64,000 bases of DNA from Panaeolus papilionaceus (taxonomy: Eukaryota; Basidiomycota; Agaricomycetes; Agaricales). This document shows, piece by piece, positions 1 to 11,665 of this stretch; the first letter of the stretch is position 1; every line of letters starts with the position of its first letter. The notes beneath the pieces are model-generated. The model saw only the letters and a list, made by a program, of their open reading frames with translations. It was not told the DNA's origin and ran no database searches. A program made the translations under genes and the position numbers. The stretch is from positions 248,001-312,000 of the forward strand of contig JADNRZ010000001.1 in assembly GCA_015501605.1 (NCBI GenBank), given 5' to 3'.

Positions 1-378
1 CGCAACTTCCTCCAGTCGTAAAGGCTTCGGGTTGTCCGGCAATTTCACTCGTACAGGTGAAAGAAGAGCTGGGGTAATTCGACCATGTGCCCTCGTCTCC
101 GACGCAGCACATTCTTTTCGGAACCATTCCACGGAAGTCCTCATTGCCGTATCCGCCTTCTCGTATTCCTTGAGCGCCGCCTCATCCGTTATAGGCTGTT
201 TGGATCCCGGAACGAACGTCGCGGTTGATTTCGACTTGTTCTTAGCGGCATAACCCCGTTGTTGCTGGGTAGTTGGTACAAAAACCCTCTGCCCTAAAGT
301 CCTCGAGGCAGCCACAGAGCAAATTAGTGCCCGAGGAACGGTAAGACGCGTCGCCCTGAGCGCTAAGGATACAGACAT
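1..378 (-). CDS. mitochondrial ribosome recycling factor, N-terminal part (runs off the window)
   Basis: An open frame starts at the ATG complementary to 376-378 and stays open for 126 codons to the window edge, so the C-terminal part is missing. The first 45 or so residues are rich in Arg, Ser and Ala with few acidic residues, as in a mitochondrial presequence. Then comes the conserved N-terminal block of ribosome recycling factors, with GRITPALLSPVRV near residue 100, corresponding to the RxGRxxPxLLdxxxV region of helix 1. RRF splits post-termination ribosomes together with EF-G; this copy would act in the mitochondrial matrix. No intron is needed in the visible part. It is transcribed away from the SDR gene that starts at 914, with 535 bp between the two starts. 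Family assignment is fairly firm; the exact presequence length is inferred. Confidence 0.82.
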   Translation of the reverse strand, partial: MSVSLALRATRLTVPRALICSVAASRTLGQRVFVPTTQQQRGYAAKNKSKSTATFVPGSKQPITDEAALKEYEKADTAMRTSVEWFRKECAASETRAHGRITPALLSPVRVKLPDNPKPLRLEEVA

Positions 379-824
379 GGTTATATTGAGGAGGAGCAGA
401 GTTTTCGACAGAACATGCGCGCTATTTCCGGATGTTGTTGATTGATGGCTGCGTAGTCTTCCAATACAAAGTCTACCCGAAAAAAGGAATAAACGCCCAT
501 TTGGGAAGGTATGTGCAGGAACCATGGTGCTTGCCTTGGTCCTCCTAATCCAGTTTCAATTGAGGTCTATCATGTCAGGGTTGCTTCGAATGAGCTGAAT
601 ATTTGTGTTCTAATGCCATTTTCTGTGGGTGTGATAGCCTCAACAAATACGTACACAAACCCAAGTGCATTTAACTTGATATGTGCCATCTCCGTATGCC
701 CCTCGTCCATCCGTGCAAGTCCTTGAGTATGAGGTGGCCACGTTGGCGGGAGGTTACGTTCCCGCCACTTTTGACAGATGCATTCTGACATTTTTGCCAA
801 ATGTGTGTCGCCGACTCGCTTTTT

Positions 825-835
825 CATATAAATAC
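825..835 (+). promoter_or_regulatory. TATA-like box of the first SDR gene
   Basis: A TATAAAT element lies about 81 nt upstream of the ATG at 914, a spacing that suits a short 5' leader. The second and fourth SDR genes have comparable TATA boxes at about 2596-2602 and 49493-49500, 56-80 nt before their ATGs. Confidence 0.45.
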
Positions 836-913
836 GAGGTCTTTCTGACAGAACGGCCCTTCCTGAGCCCCTCAGTCCCCTCAGTCCTTTCTGCAATTGT
901 CCTTGGCATTGCC

Positions 914-2269
914 ATGTCGCTTTTTTCTCGTGTTACGTTCCGCCTGGAGAGAGATCTTCCAGACCTCTCTGGCAAGGTTGTCTTTGTCTCAGGAGCAAAG
1001 TGAGTATTTACTATCAGTTGGGTTTAGCATCATATACCTCATATATGTATCTAGCGCTGGTATCGGATACGAAACCGTTCAAAATTTGGCGAGACGGGGA
1101 GCGACAGTTTATCTCGGTTCAAGATCAGCAGAGAATGGGCAAGCGGCAGCGACTCGAATGAAAGAAGGCGGCATTGGGAACGGAAAGGTTATCTATACAC
1201 AATGTGATCTTGCATCACCGGCGCTCGCGGCCAAGTCAGCAGAAGAGTTTGAAAAGCTTGAAAAGCGTCTCGACATTTTAAGTGCGTTCATGTTCCGTTG
1301 TTGTTTCGGTTAAATTTGGGTTTCTGATAGCAATCTGTAGTTAATAACGCCGCATGGTATGATTGTTTCCCGCCTCTGGTAAATTCGGTATTCATCCTCT
1401 TTACCGCAAAGTTCTCATGACGAAAGCACGCCACACAACGCAGATGGTTCGTCGGCTCGTACTCACCCCCCTTTTTCGAAGCTCGATTTCTTTATTTCTA
1501 ATATTTAAAAACAGGTATTACAGATATGATGATGATTAAGTGCGTCTAACCCCAGGATCGTATCCATTCGATTCGTGCTGAGCATTACAGTCACATTGGA
1601 ACATATCAACTCACAATGTCACTGCTTCCACTACTCAAGAAAACTGCAGAGCTGCCGGATTCTGATGTTCGAATCGTCACGGTGAGCAATCTACATTTTT
1701 CATGCGATCTGACGTCCTGACTTGCGCGATTGGGTCCAGCTGTCGTCTTCAGGCCATGCCGCGGGTCCTGCAGCAAACCCTAAGCTGGACTTCACCACGC
1801 TCGACGTATTTAAAGAGTCGCATTCGAAAGACATGCTACCCTTCATGTCTCGATACTGTAGGTTTTCCTGTCTCGCACCACGACTTTACTAAACAATTCT
1901 GTAGTCGTTTCCAAGCTCGCCAATATCCTCTTTACATCTGCGCTGCAAAAACGCGTCCCTGAAAATATTATATGCATCGCGGTACATCCCGGCATTGTCA
2001 AAAGTAATTTCGCAAAGAACACCAAGTTCTTCGCCATTGGCCAATTTTTGGCCTCGATAATTGGAATAACTGCGGACCAAGGATCCTACACATCCTGCTT
2101 TGCAGCGGCGGCGCCTGTTGTCAGACAAAATCCAGACAAGTACAAGGGAAAATATATGATTCCCTATGGCGTTATCTCGCAGCCTTCTGCGAATGCCAGG
2201 CGGACAGATTTAGAGGAGCAGCTATGGGAGACGACGGAGAATTATTTGAAAGGTTCTTCCTCAAAGTAA
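914..2269 (+). CDS. short-chain dehydrogenase/reductase, retinol-dehydrogenase-like (SDR copy 1)
   Basis: Eight exons give an unbroken 315-residue protein: 914-999, 1055-1281, 1341-1356, 1427-1446, 1515-1539, 1591-1681, 1740-1857 and 1905-2269. It is a classical Rossmann-fold NAD(P)(H)-dependent oxidoreductase. The cofactor glycine motif reads SGANAGIG near residue 26; the NNA motif (LDILINNAA) is rebuilt across the junction into a 16-nt exon; a Ser pair (LSSSGH) supplies the catalytic serine; and the active site is YFVSK (Tyr-x3-Lys). The pattern is that of the RDH/WWOX-like fungal SDRs, whose substrates are usually unknown. It has the shortest fourth exon (20 nt) of the four SDR genes in the window, removing five residues after the NNA motif. 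It lies in tandem with SDR copy 2, 388 bp upstream of its ATG. Confidence 0.88.
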
Positions 2270-2657
2270 ATCCAAGACTATCAATGTATCTTACAATCAT
2301 AACTTGAAATCTGTAGTCGTACGGAAACATTTACTCTCAAAACCCATCACATTCGAGACCCTTTGGTGTCATGGCCGTAAGTACGAAAGTACTGCTCTTC
2401 GAAGCTCAACAAAAATACACTTGATGCCGAGATGATTATATGACCAAACAGCAGGAAGATCACTGTCACAGTTCAGCTCCGCACCACGACTGCGGCTGCG
2501 AGCGGCGAGGCTGAAGAGACATCTAATTACCTCTCAGGCGGTGCTCAAACCCAGGGGGATATACGTATTATTTAACTAGGTCGACACTCCTGGAGTATAT
2601 AAGCTGCTCTTCATCCACATCGATACCAATCGTCTCACCATTCAAACCCTGGAGAAC

Positions 2658-4063
2658 ATGCCACTCTTTGGAAGCAAATTTAACCCCCAGCAAGACTTGC
2701 TCGATTTAGTGGGAAAGGTTGTCTTCATAACTGGCGCTAAGTAAGTATATTTTTTAAATCCATGATGTCATGACTTAAACGTTTGCGTTCTCTTTGCTTT
2801 GTTGTAACAGCACTGGCATCGGATTCACAACTGCAAAACATCTGGCCAAAAAGGGCGCCAAGGTTTACATTGGGGCTCGTACTGAAGCCAAAGGCCAAGA
2901 CGCTGTTGAGCGCCTCCAAGCTGAGGGAATTGGTAGTGGACAGGTCCTTTATCATGAGTGCGACGTCAGTACTCCTCAGCAGGCTAAGGCCTCGGCTCTA
3001 GCGTTTACGAAGCGTGAGGAGAGGCTTGATATTTTGAGTGAGTTAATTTGGACACTTTTAGCCTTCGTAAAAGTTCTAAAATTCTGGGATACATAGTCAA
3101 CAATGCTGGATGGTAAGAGCGCCAAACAATCAACTTAGGCCCTCTGAGACGAAGCATTGATTATTTGCTCTTTGCAGCACCCATGATGGTGATGGACCGG
3201 TTGTTCAAGATGGTGCGTATATATCTTATTCGGTGTCATTCTCCAATATACAACTCGTGTTAAACCCATTGGTCTCGGTTTAATTCTAGGCATCACACGA
3301 ATGATGATGGTCAAGTGAGTTTTCTCTCCATTCCATCTATCAGGTGCGGATTCCTCACATCACCGACGCTTCTTAGTTACATCGGCGTATTCGTGCTTAC
3401 TACCACCCTCCTTCCGCTATTGGAGAAGACTGCTCAAGAGCCCAATGCTGATGTCCGCGTCATCGCAGTATGTGACTCCCGCTCTCCCCACCCGAGCGTC
3501 TAAGGATTAACCAATCAATTCAATAGCTGTCTTCTGATGCTCACACTCGAGGCCCAGCTGCTAACCCAGACATTCGCTTCAACAATCTTGATGAATTCAA
3601 GAAAACTCATGACGGAGAAAATATTCCTTATTTCGCGAGATACTGCAAGTCCCCCGTACCTCTATGATGTAATCGATCACTTACCATCCCCCATTTCCTA
3701 GTCGTTTCAAAGCTGGCTTTAACGCTCTTCAACAACACTCTTCAACGCAGGGTCTCCTCCAATATAGTTTGCATCTCCTTACACCCTGGACTCGTGCACA
3801 CCTCTATCGGAAACAACCTCAAATACCCTCGTCTTGCCAATTTCGCATTGTCCATCGTTGCTAAGACCCCAGAAGAGGGCTGCTATACCTCCCTCTTTGC
3901 TGCTGCTTCCCCTAAAGTCACAGCCGAACCAGAGAAGTATAAAGGAACCTATCTCACTCCCGTCGGGGTTATTGACAAGCAGAACCCTAACGCGCTCAAG
4001 CTTGATTTACAAGATGAGTTGTGGGCAACAACCGAGAATTATCTCTCTGAGATCGGGTTGTAA
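2658..4063 (+). CDS. short-chain dehydrogenase/reductase (SDR copy 2)
   Basis: Eight exons encode 318 residues: 2658-2740, 2811-3037, 3097-3112, 3178-3212, 3290-3314, 3377-3467, 3527-3644 and 3702-4063. The start gives MPLFGSKF and leads straight into the TGANTGIG cofactor motif. The NNAG motif, catalytic Ser (LSSDAH) and YFVSK active site are all present. Intron positions and phases match SDR copy 1 exactly, so the two are tandem duplicates. The seventh intron begins with GC (GCAAGT at 3645) rather than GT; the copy 1 site is GTAGGT at the same place. GC-AG introns with a strong downstream consensus are normally spliced, so the gene is probably intact. A good TATA box (GTATATAAG, about 2595-2603) lies 55-63 nt before the ATG. 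Substrate is not predictable from sequence. Confidence 0.88.
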
Positions 4064-5655
4064 TTCACCTTTTTTCAAAATCTTGGGTTCGGAGTCCAGA
4101 CATGAGGCGTGATAGTTTCGTAAATCAAGCATTTTGTGATATTCGGAGTAGTAGATTTTTATGCGCCGGCCAAGCCCTTTGTCACTGTGTTGCTCGGTAA
4201 TTGGGCTGGGTAAGGAATCGAACTAGTCTTTTGATTTGTTGAAAATGTACGAGTAAAACTGATATCGTGATATGAGGACCCTGACAAAGATCTGTACTCT
4301 CTTGAAGGCTACCTGTATTACGACCGCTGAGATCCCGAAGCCAGGGGGGTCATCCATTGCCTCCAGTGTGTTCGAAGGTTTTTCCGTATCAGTCGGAGCT
4401 TTCCATCATTACGACCATCAGCCATCGTGTCGCGCCAATCTGGGGCTCTTAGGCTCCTGTGTATCGTTTGTTCTCGAGGAAGGGCTCATCAAGGTTTGCA
4501 CCCCGTATACGTCGGGACGAGGGGCGCAAGTCTAAACACACGAAGAAAGGCTCGAAAAGTAAAGATCGTGATGGTGGGGAGTAGTTAATCTGGTCCAAGT
4601 TGCGGCTGCATCGCTCGATTGCCCGATCCACTTCAAGTTTCCCCAGATCGCCTTATCAGGGCACTTACACATAGGCTCAAAGCTGAAGCTTTCAAGTGGC
4701 ACTCAACTTGAGCTTAACGAGGCAACAACTACGGCTCCGAAGCTTCCAAAACTCAAAGTAGTATAGATTCATACGTGGCATATTTCCAACTTGACTACGA
4801 TTGTGATGTCCACTTAGCACGCTCGAGTGGGTTCGTTGAAGTAGTCGTACGGCTTCATTCCAGAGATTCGGGGCCAGTTATCCTTTAATACCTTAGGAGA
4901 AAAGAAATTTACCAAAATACTTCGAGATCTTTAATTCTCCTAGCTGACCTAGGACTGTTTTAAGTCCCTCACACTATGCAAATGCCGAGCGCAGCTCGGA
5001 CGAATGTCAATGTATATGTTTCGAGATGAACTGAGAAGCATACCCACAACATCCTCGAAAAATATTACTCAGTTGTCATCGCTGCGCTTTGGTGCGCTCG
5101 ATGAGTCTTCCTGTTCCGGCAAGTACGGCGTGAGTGCGCTCCGGCAGCGCCGCATCGTGCATCTGTATCACTTTAAATGGCATTAACCTGAGGGCGGTGT
5201 TAATCGCAACGTTGTCCGACTTAGGGACATCAGCAGCGCTGAATGACGACTCAGCATGAATCATTCATGAAAAGCGAGAAAAGCATCTCCTCCGGCACTG
5301 TACTTGTGAGAGTATACACATCCCACACGTTTCATCATTTTCTTTTCAAGTGGGCTTGCACGAGTCTCCACGTTAGCCTTCCGCTCTCTCTGCGCTCCGA
5401 GGTCAGACATCCAGGTAGAGGTGATTAGGGATATATATATGTGGGCGGTCGACATCATTGCAGCAGTCGTGGTGTTCCGGCAGCTATACTCATGAAAGTT
5501 TAAACTTTACGCGGTCTCGTTTCCACCATCGAATAAACACAGAAGCTTGAGTAGAGATATTCTCAGAGCCTCATCCTTATTTTGACTCATCATGAAATTC
5601 GAACACAAGGATGGGCTAATGTTTTCTATGAAAAGTGTTTATAGATTTGGGATCA
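4064..5655. other. gene-free stretch between SDR copy 2 and the F-box cluster
   Basis: I see no coding exon with family similarity here. The short open frames on both strands lack splice-consistent extension. The stretch holds the 3' flank of SDR copy 2 and, at its far end, the 3' flank of the minus-strand F-box-like pseudogene. Confidence 0.4.
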
Positions 5656-6813
5656 CTACAGGGGCTGTTGGCTAAGCCAGTTCCCTCCAGGAAGTCTATC
5701 GATATTTGCCTCGTACCACTCGTGTCCCGTTTCTGTGAGGTGGTCTCGCCAAGAGAACTCATGAGTAATGAATAGTTCTTGAGACTCGTTGGAGTTAAAG
5801 TATCCGTCTGATAGGATTGCGCATACAGAATGGTCGTTGGTCATCAGCTTGGAACCAGACAAGAACAGGATGAAGACGCACGCTGTCTTGCAAATACTAC
5901 CCCTTCTGCCCAGCTCCAGACATCTGGCTTTCCCCTTGTTCCAGATATCCATGCACTATATGAGTGTAAGTCCCGGTCGAAAATGACCATCCTCGGCTCC
6001 ACTGCAAACATGGCTTGAAACTTTCCAGCATTTGTCACTTTGGTAAAATGAATGAACACGCGTAGTCGTGCACACAACTTCAATTCGCGCGCTATGCCTT
6101 CAAAGTTGAGGTCATCGATACCCCACGACATCCCAAAATGCGTGAGGTTGGGCAAATACCGCGAAAAGCCCCGACTCAACGTTCCGCCTGCATGTCCGGC
6201 TGAACCTCACCAGCAGATGCGTGAGATTCGGGCGAAACCTCCCTGTCTGAGTTGGTGATTCGTTACGTGGGGAAGACGACCACAGAGTCTCTTTAGATGA
6301 CGAAGCTTGCTCAGGGTAGACCATGTAGGGTCATCCCCTAACCGTATACCATGCCAGCATGCTAGATCTTCCAGGTTGTGACATTTGTCGAGAAGATCGG
6401 CTATCGCTTGAGGTGTATAAAATTCATCGATACTATATATGATCATATGCCTTGCCAATTGACAGATTTTGGGAAGACTGCCCGTCGCCTGGACCTTCGC
6501 CAGGTCGGGATACAGTGGTCCGCCCAATACCTGGACGAAGACGCGATATATCATGGGCATCAACCTGCAAATCAATGGCTCTTGATCAGGCGCTTACAAC
6601 GGTAGTATATCGGAAGGAAGTTGCAGATAAGCATACGTACCAATAATAAACCCTTTGTGCAATCAATACCATCCTAGCATTGCTGCGTGGATCATCCGGA
6701 TCGAAAGCCAATTCGAAAATCAAACGCTCGAGCTCAAGGGGGAGCCTCGGAGTCGGTATCAACTCGGGGTCTTCATCGCTCGTCGCTGATGCAAAGACGG
6801 AATCTTCCACCAT
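5656..6813 (-). pseudogene. F-box-like protein gene, frameshifted copy (F-box A)
   Basis: The minus-strand exon layout is 6813-6641, 6564-5882 and 5807-5656, the same three-exon plan as the other family members. Exon 1 carries the F-box-like motif LPLELERLIFELAFDPDDP. Aligned with its close paralogue at 23727-24876, exon 2 has lost one base near 6236 (GGAGGTTTCG against AGCAGCTTTTG) and gained one T in a T-run near 6160 (ATTTGCCC against ATTGCCC). The first change leads to a stop at about 6207; the second restores the frame. The rest, including the C-terminal WRDHLTE block, stays well conserved. It is either a young pseudogene or two compensating sequence errors. In the functional state it would resemble an SCF substrate adaptor of 335 residues. 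No experimental function is known to me. Confidence 0.78.
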
Positions 6814-7435
6814 AAGTTGTATTTTATGAGCTCTAGTGATGAGTCATTGCCTGTGCTCGTGGTCAAGGTTGGTGACTTTAGTAGTGGGTCTTGCGATGAA
6901 CCACCACCAAGCTCACTTTTGAAACATTGCATGTCTCGGTGATAGCCAGGTGATGCCGACCCTCGGCATTTCGGCCCGAGCTTCACCTTATGACACCTCC
7001 GTCATCTTGCTCCTAAAGTCAGCACTTATTATCTCTGCTCTTCAGGTAACTGCTCACGATTGTCTTTCTGCAGCAGAAAAATGGAAGAAGTCAACTTTAA
7101 CCAACAAAATAATTCTTAAACCCCTGATGTACTATTTTAATAATTTGCAATCTCCCAATGTGAAATATCAGCCTCTTACAGACCCAACTCTTATTACCTG
7201 CCATGACGAAGATTGTGCTTGCCATGCAAAGCATTGGCCCTATCACGTTTATTTACGAACAATACATTGGCTGATGTATATTTGGACATTGATAACTAGA
7301 GCCAAACATTGCGCCGATTGGCTGACCCGGTCGAAGGAGAAACCTTCACACTATTATAGTTCACGGGTTATAGAGAAATCAATAGTTTGGGTGGGACTAG
7401 ATAATATGCTACACCGTGATTTCTTAGTACACAGG
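6814..7435. other. intergenic between F-box B and F-box A, with about 330 bp of extra sequence
   Basis: The part next to F-box A (about 6814-6960) and the part next to F-box B (about 7260-7435) are both homologous to the 293-bp intergenic region between the paralogous genes at 23433 and 23727. Shared landmarks are the ACCTTGACCA block and the block reading AGCCAATCGGCGCAATGTTT. The middle portion has no counterpart there, so about 330 bp was inserted here or deleted there. A 197-codon frame at 6950-7543 runs across it but also runs antisense through the last exon of F-box B, so I do not call it a gene. Confidence 0.55.
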
Positions 7436-8623
7436 TCACTGCTCCTCATTTACCCCTATCTGAAGCCTAGGGGCATTCACATTGTACCATTCAAGTCCCT
7501 TCTCTGTCAGATGATCTTCCCAAGGGAAACCACGGCTTATTGACTTGTTTTGGTATTCGTTGGACTTGAAATATCCACCTAGAGTAAATATCGAGTTCGA
7601 GAATCAGTCAACAGCTTAATTCAGGGGTATAACGAAACACACTTTGTCTCGCAAACACGATACTCTCCGCCCAGCCCCAAACGTCCTGTTCGCCCCTCGT
7701 ACCAGCAATCCAAGCATCATGGGTATACAGCCTCGTATTGAACACCACCATTTTGTTTTCCTTTTCGTAGACTGGTGGGACTGCAGGTCGATTTTCCACT
7801 GCATTGAAAGGAATAGCGCACAGCAGCACCCGCAAGCGGCTACATGCCTGCACCGCTTTACCCAACACCTGAAAATCGACATGAATACCACCCAAAACTC
7901 CAAAATGCGTAAGACTTGGAAGCGCCGCAAAAAAACCTGCGTCTAGGTGCCATGAGTACTGCGCATTATGCGCCATAAGCGTTAAATGTGTTAGAGTTGG
8001 TGTCCATGCGGCGCGACGCAGGTCATCCAGCGACACACCGTAGAAGTAGCCAACAAGTCTTCGTAATTTACAGAGTTTGGCTACGGCATTCCACATGTGA
8101 GATAAATTGATATCTCGCCAGCATAGCAAGTCCTCGAGGTTAATACATCGTTCGAGAAGCTCGAGTGCTTCGCCGTAATTTTGACGCGATTGATCTACGA
8201 GGAGGTATCGCGCGTGTTGGCATATACCAGCTAAATCTACGTCCTTTGGTATGTTCTGAAAGTTGGGGTATGGTGGCCTGGCATTAAATTGAACGAAGAC
8301 CCGGTATATCATGGGTTTCAGCCTATGGGTAGAGTAAACAGACGAATGTACTCTGGATTACCAAGCAAGGTGTGGGCTTGGTTGTAGAGAGCAGCCGCGA
8401 TGAGAACTTACCAGGAGCAAACATACTTTGAGACGAGCAGAAGCTTGGCGTTTATAGCAGGGTTATCAGGATCGAATGCTAGCTCGAAAACAAGGCGTTT
8501 AAGCTCCGTAGGGAGGCTCGGAGACAGTGGGGTTGAGACAGTCGCTAAATCCAGTGATTGGAACTCTGAATCTGATAGCTGGACAAGAGATTCGTTTATC
8601 GGCGATGAAAATGTTAGATCCAT
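7436..8623 (-). CDS. F-box-like protein (F-box B)
   Basis: Three exons on the minus strand (8623-8412, 8322-7643, 7578-7436) encode 344 residues. Exon 1 holds the N-terminal F-box-like motif LPTELKRLVFELAFDPDNP, ending in a conserved Tyr/Cys-x-Trp split by the first intron. Exon 2 carries a long region of leucine-rich, weakly repetitive helices (LTHLTLM, LPSLTHFG, SRLRVLL) and the family signature DAWIAGTRG..DVWGWAE. Exon 3 carries the short C-terminal block FPWEDHLTEKGLEWY. F-box proteins recruit substrates to SCF ubiquitin ligases; for this fungal family that role is inferred from the N-terminal motif only. Closest relative in the window is F-box E (22169-23433). B and A together form an inverted copy of E and G. 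Its upstream region shares the GCCCCTATT and TTGGTGTACAAA blocks with D and E. Confidence 0.8.
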
Positions 8624-8681
8624 GGTCCAATATCAAACAATATTTTCGAAACTTCAGGTTGCCCTGGTTCTTCTAGTAGTC

Positions 8682-8791
8682 AGAGGTTGAAGATGAAAAC
8701 TCGAACAAGATCATTGTTTGTACACCAATGATTGCCAAACAAATTCGCACCGTGATTCAGTCTGAGATCTCAGAATAGGGGCTTCCATGGT
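8682..8791 (-). promoter_or_regulatory. shared upstream block of the F-box family (B copy)
   Basis: Reading on the minus strand, this block contains GCCCCTATTCT, then a TTTGG motif, then TTGGTGTACAAA and a TTCATCTTCAACCTC segment. The same ordered blocks lie upstream of F-box D (about 11749-11840), F-box E (about 21990-22130) and the C2H2 gene (about 20855-20990). Conservation outside the coding part suggests a promoter carried along with each duplication; no factor is assigned. Confidence 0.5.
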
Positions 8792-9139
8792 CAAATCTTG
8801 TCAGCTGGTTGGGGGGTAAGTACATATATGTAGAGTTTATAGTCACGAGTCCCAGTTGGACATTGAGTACATTTGAAGGTTGGAAGAACCCATTCTGAGA
8901 TCTCGAGATATTTTCTACCGCAAGGAATTGCTGGGAGAACGTTCTATTGAATCATCAATACGTTGACCTATGTTGCACATAGCGCATGATAGCAGCAGCT
9001 CTGTTATGAGGGAGCAACGCACAAAGCGTTGTAGTTTCTGAAGCCGAAGTCTGAGGAGTTATTTATGGTCTACCTCGCACACGGTATGAGTTTGGAAGGC
9101 AAGACAAGGGCGGCAACACTACAATGGTATATTGGTAAA

Positions 9140-10219
9140 TCACACACTTAATACGGTTGAAAACTGGGAGGTGGCTTTGAACCAAGCCAATCCCTCCTTC
9201 GTAAGATCATTCACCGGGAAACCTTCAGAAAATGCACACTTGAGATATTCGTCGGTTTCAAAATATTTCGCTTTCATTTAGGAGAGTCAGAGCAATAGTG
9301 AACACAGAAGGTGTAGCATACCTTGGCGAGCGAAGACGATATCTTCTGCAAAGTGCCACATATCGTAGCCTCCCCGTGCGCCCTTCAGCCAGTCCTCTTT
9401 GTCGCGTGACATGTAATAAATAACGGCCATGCGCAGTTCTGCAGCGTAAAGTTTCTGAAGCTCTGCTTTGGATCTTCGCAGGTGGGAATAATATATGATG
9501 ACACGCAGACTGTGGCAGGATCTTAAAGCCTTCGTCAGTCCGTCGTAGTCCTTATACTCACCCCACAAAGCCAGATAAGTGAGGCTCGGAAGGCCAGAAA
9601 ATACTCCTGGGCCAAGTTTTACAGCTGTTTCCGGACGCAAAAGTTCTAGATGTGTAAACCGAGGCGCAAATGCGCCTTCCGACAGCTGACTTATCGTTAG
9701 CTTTGCCATGTATCCCGTCAGCCGTCGTAGGTTTGGCAGCTTGGATACTGTTGGCCAGAGTCCATGGAGGTCCATAATTGACCAGTACGCAAAATCTTCA
9801 ACAGCAGGACACATGTCCAGAAGCTCCAATGTTTTCTTCGTTGAGACACCAAAACCCACAAGAATGTGTCTTGCATATTGGCAAATTTCGACCCGATTAA
9901 CGCCCTCTGGACAATTTTGGAAGTTGAGATAGTGTCTGTCATGTGGGCATTGAAAGAAGATGCGATAAATCTCGGGCCTTAACCTGAAAAACGCCATCTA
10001 AACGCGACTCGAGTGTCTAATAGTGAGCAAAAGAGAATCTTACCAGACGCAGATGCGTTTTGCAACCAATAGTAATTGACGATTCTCGACAGGATCATCG
10101 AAGTCGAATGCAAGCACGAATATCCTTCGCTCGAGCTCTGGCGGAAGTCTGGGCGCTGACTGGTCATTTGAGGTGCTTAACTGCGGTTGCAGCGTGGTTA
10201 TTCGATCTGGGACACCCAT
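9140..10219 (-). CDS. F-box-like protein (F-box C)
   Basis: Three minus-strand exons (10219-10044, 9983-9322, 9270-9140) give 322 residues. The first exon is only 58 codons plus two bases and starts MGVPDRITT; the F-box-like motif LPPELERRIFVLAFDFDDP follows. The central part has LTHLELL and LPSLTYLALW leucine-rich segments, then LKGARGGYDMWHFAEDIVFARQ and a short third exon with FPVNDLTKEGLAWF. This member and F-box D form a subgroup, sharing YDMW..AEDI where B and E have DVW.WAE. It lies in tandem with D, separated by 318 bp. The role as an SCF adaptor is inferred. Confidence 0.78.
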
Positions 10220-10537
10220 GGCCGGATAAGGTCAACCTCTTCCTTCGCCCTTGACGTTGAGATGAAAGATCGCGGAATCGTCCCTGGCGATACCTTGACT
10301 GGTATTTATTTGTATGTGTTTTTATGCACCATTGGGCTTGACGTAAGGCAAGAGCAAAGCAAAGCGCACCTGAAAGCATTTCCTCTCCTCCGATTCGGCA
10401 GGTAATTTCTTTAAATTCTGTAATAATTTCGTGATTTATGGATATCATTTATTTGGCACGAATCGCTGGGCACTTATGCAATGTTTAGAGGTGATTTAGT
10501 TCGAGGGATCACCGAGTACTAACTACTAACCGCACCA

Positions 10538-11665
10538 CTAGATTGCATCTCTCAGTAAAAGTTCAGGTGTTTTGTTGAACCATACTAAGCCCTCCTCCGT
10601 AAGATGATCTTCCCAGGGAAAAGTATTAGAGAATGGAATTTCTTGATATTTATCCGATTTAAAATAATTCACTGTCGTCAACAATTGTGAGGAAAAGACG
10701 ACATATTCGAGGGTCAAGCAGCTTACTTTTTCGAGCGAATATAATATCTTCTGCGTAGCGCCACATATCATAGCCATCTCGTGCTTCAACCAGCCAATCC
10801 CCAATGGAGCGTGTCAAATTATAAATAACCGCCATGCGTAGCTCGGCAGCGTACATCGTCTGAAGGGTTGCCACCGAATTATCTATCCCTGATATCACCC
10901 TGATCAGCTCGGTATATTGGATCAAGACACGCAGAGCTTCACAAGATTGTAAAGCCCGTGCAAAGACTTGGTAATCAACATCCCCAGGCCATAGAGCCAG
11001 ATGAGAAAGCCTCGGAAGATCTGAAAAAACACCAGTGTCAAGCTGGAGCGAACGTCCAGGACGTATGAGCTCCAGATGAGTGAGCTGATGCGCGAATGCT
11101 GTTTCCGAAAGTTGCTGTATCGTTAGCTTTTGCATGTATCCAGCGAGCCTACGCAAGTTTGTGAACTGTGAGAGTGTCGACCAAAGAAAGTCGAGGCCGG
11201 CCAATGCCCAGAATGCGAAATTTTCGACGTTGGTACACATGGTAAGAAGGTCTGATGCTTCACTTGTAGGGATGGTATAGTCCATGAAAAGGCATCTTGC
11301 ATATTGGCAAATTCCCTTCTGGTCAACATCATAAGGGCATTCTCTCAAGTCAGGATAAAGCTGATATCGTTTGAGTGGTCCCCTGGTCTGAAAGAAGATA
11401 CGGTAGAGTTCAGGTCTTAACCTGAGGCACACAAGATACATGACGGTTTAAACACCATTGTGTGAAGGCTCAATAAATCTTACCAGGCATAGACACGTTT
11501 GGCGACCAAAATCAAACGACGATTCGCGATCGCGACAGGATTATCGAAGGTGAACGCGAGCTCAAATATTTTACGCTCGAGTTCTGGCGGAAGGAAAGGT
11601 TTTGACATGTCAATCGACGCAGAAAGTGAAGAATCCAGTGCGTTTATTGAGTCCGTAGCGCTCAT
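10538..11665 (-). CDS. F-box-like protein (F-box D)
   Basis: Exons 11665-11484, 11421-10727 and 10671-10538 on the minus strand encode 336 residues. The start MSATDSINA is the first ATG before the F-box-like motif LPPELERKIFELAFTFDNP. The central region contains an INxxLxxL-like leucine pattern (LTHLELI, LPRLSHLALW) and the signature EARDGYDMWRYAEDIIFAR. The last exon gives FPWEDHLTEEGLVWF and ends LLLRDAI. It is a tandem paralogue of F-box C. The region upstream of the start (about 11749-11840) carries the same GCCCCTAT and GTGTACAAA motifs, in the same order and orientation relative to the gene, as those upstream of B and E. Confidence 0.8.

Noticed and set aside
6950..7543. 197-codon plus-strand open frame
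   Set aside because: It crosses the F-box promoter region and runs antisense through the last exon of F-box B. It has no domain features, and its middle part is absent from the homologous intergenic region near 23.5 kb.
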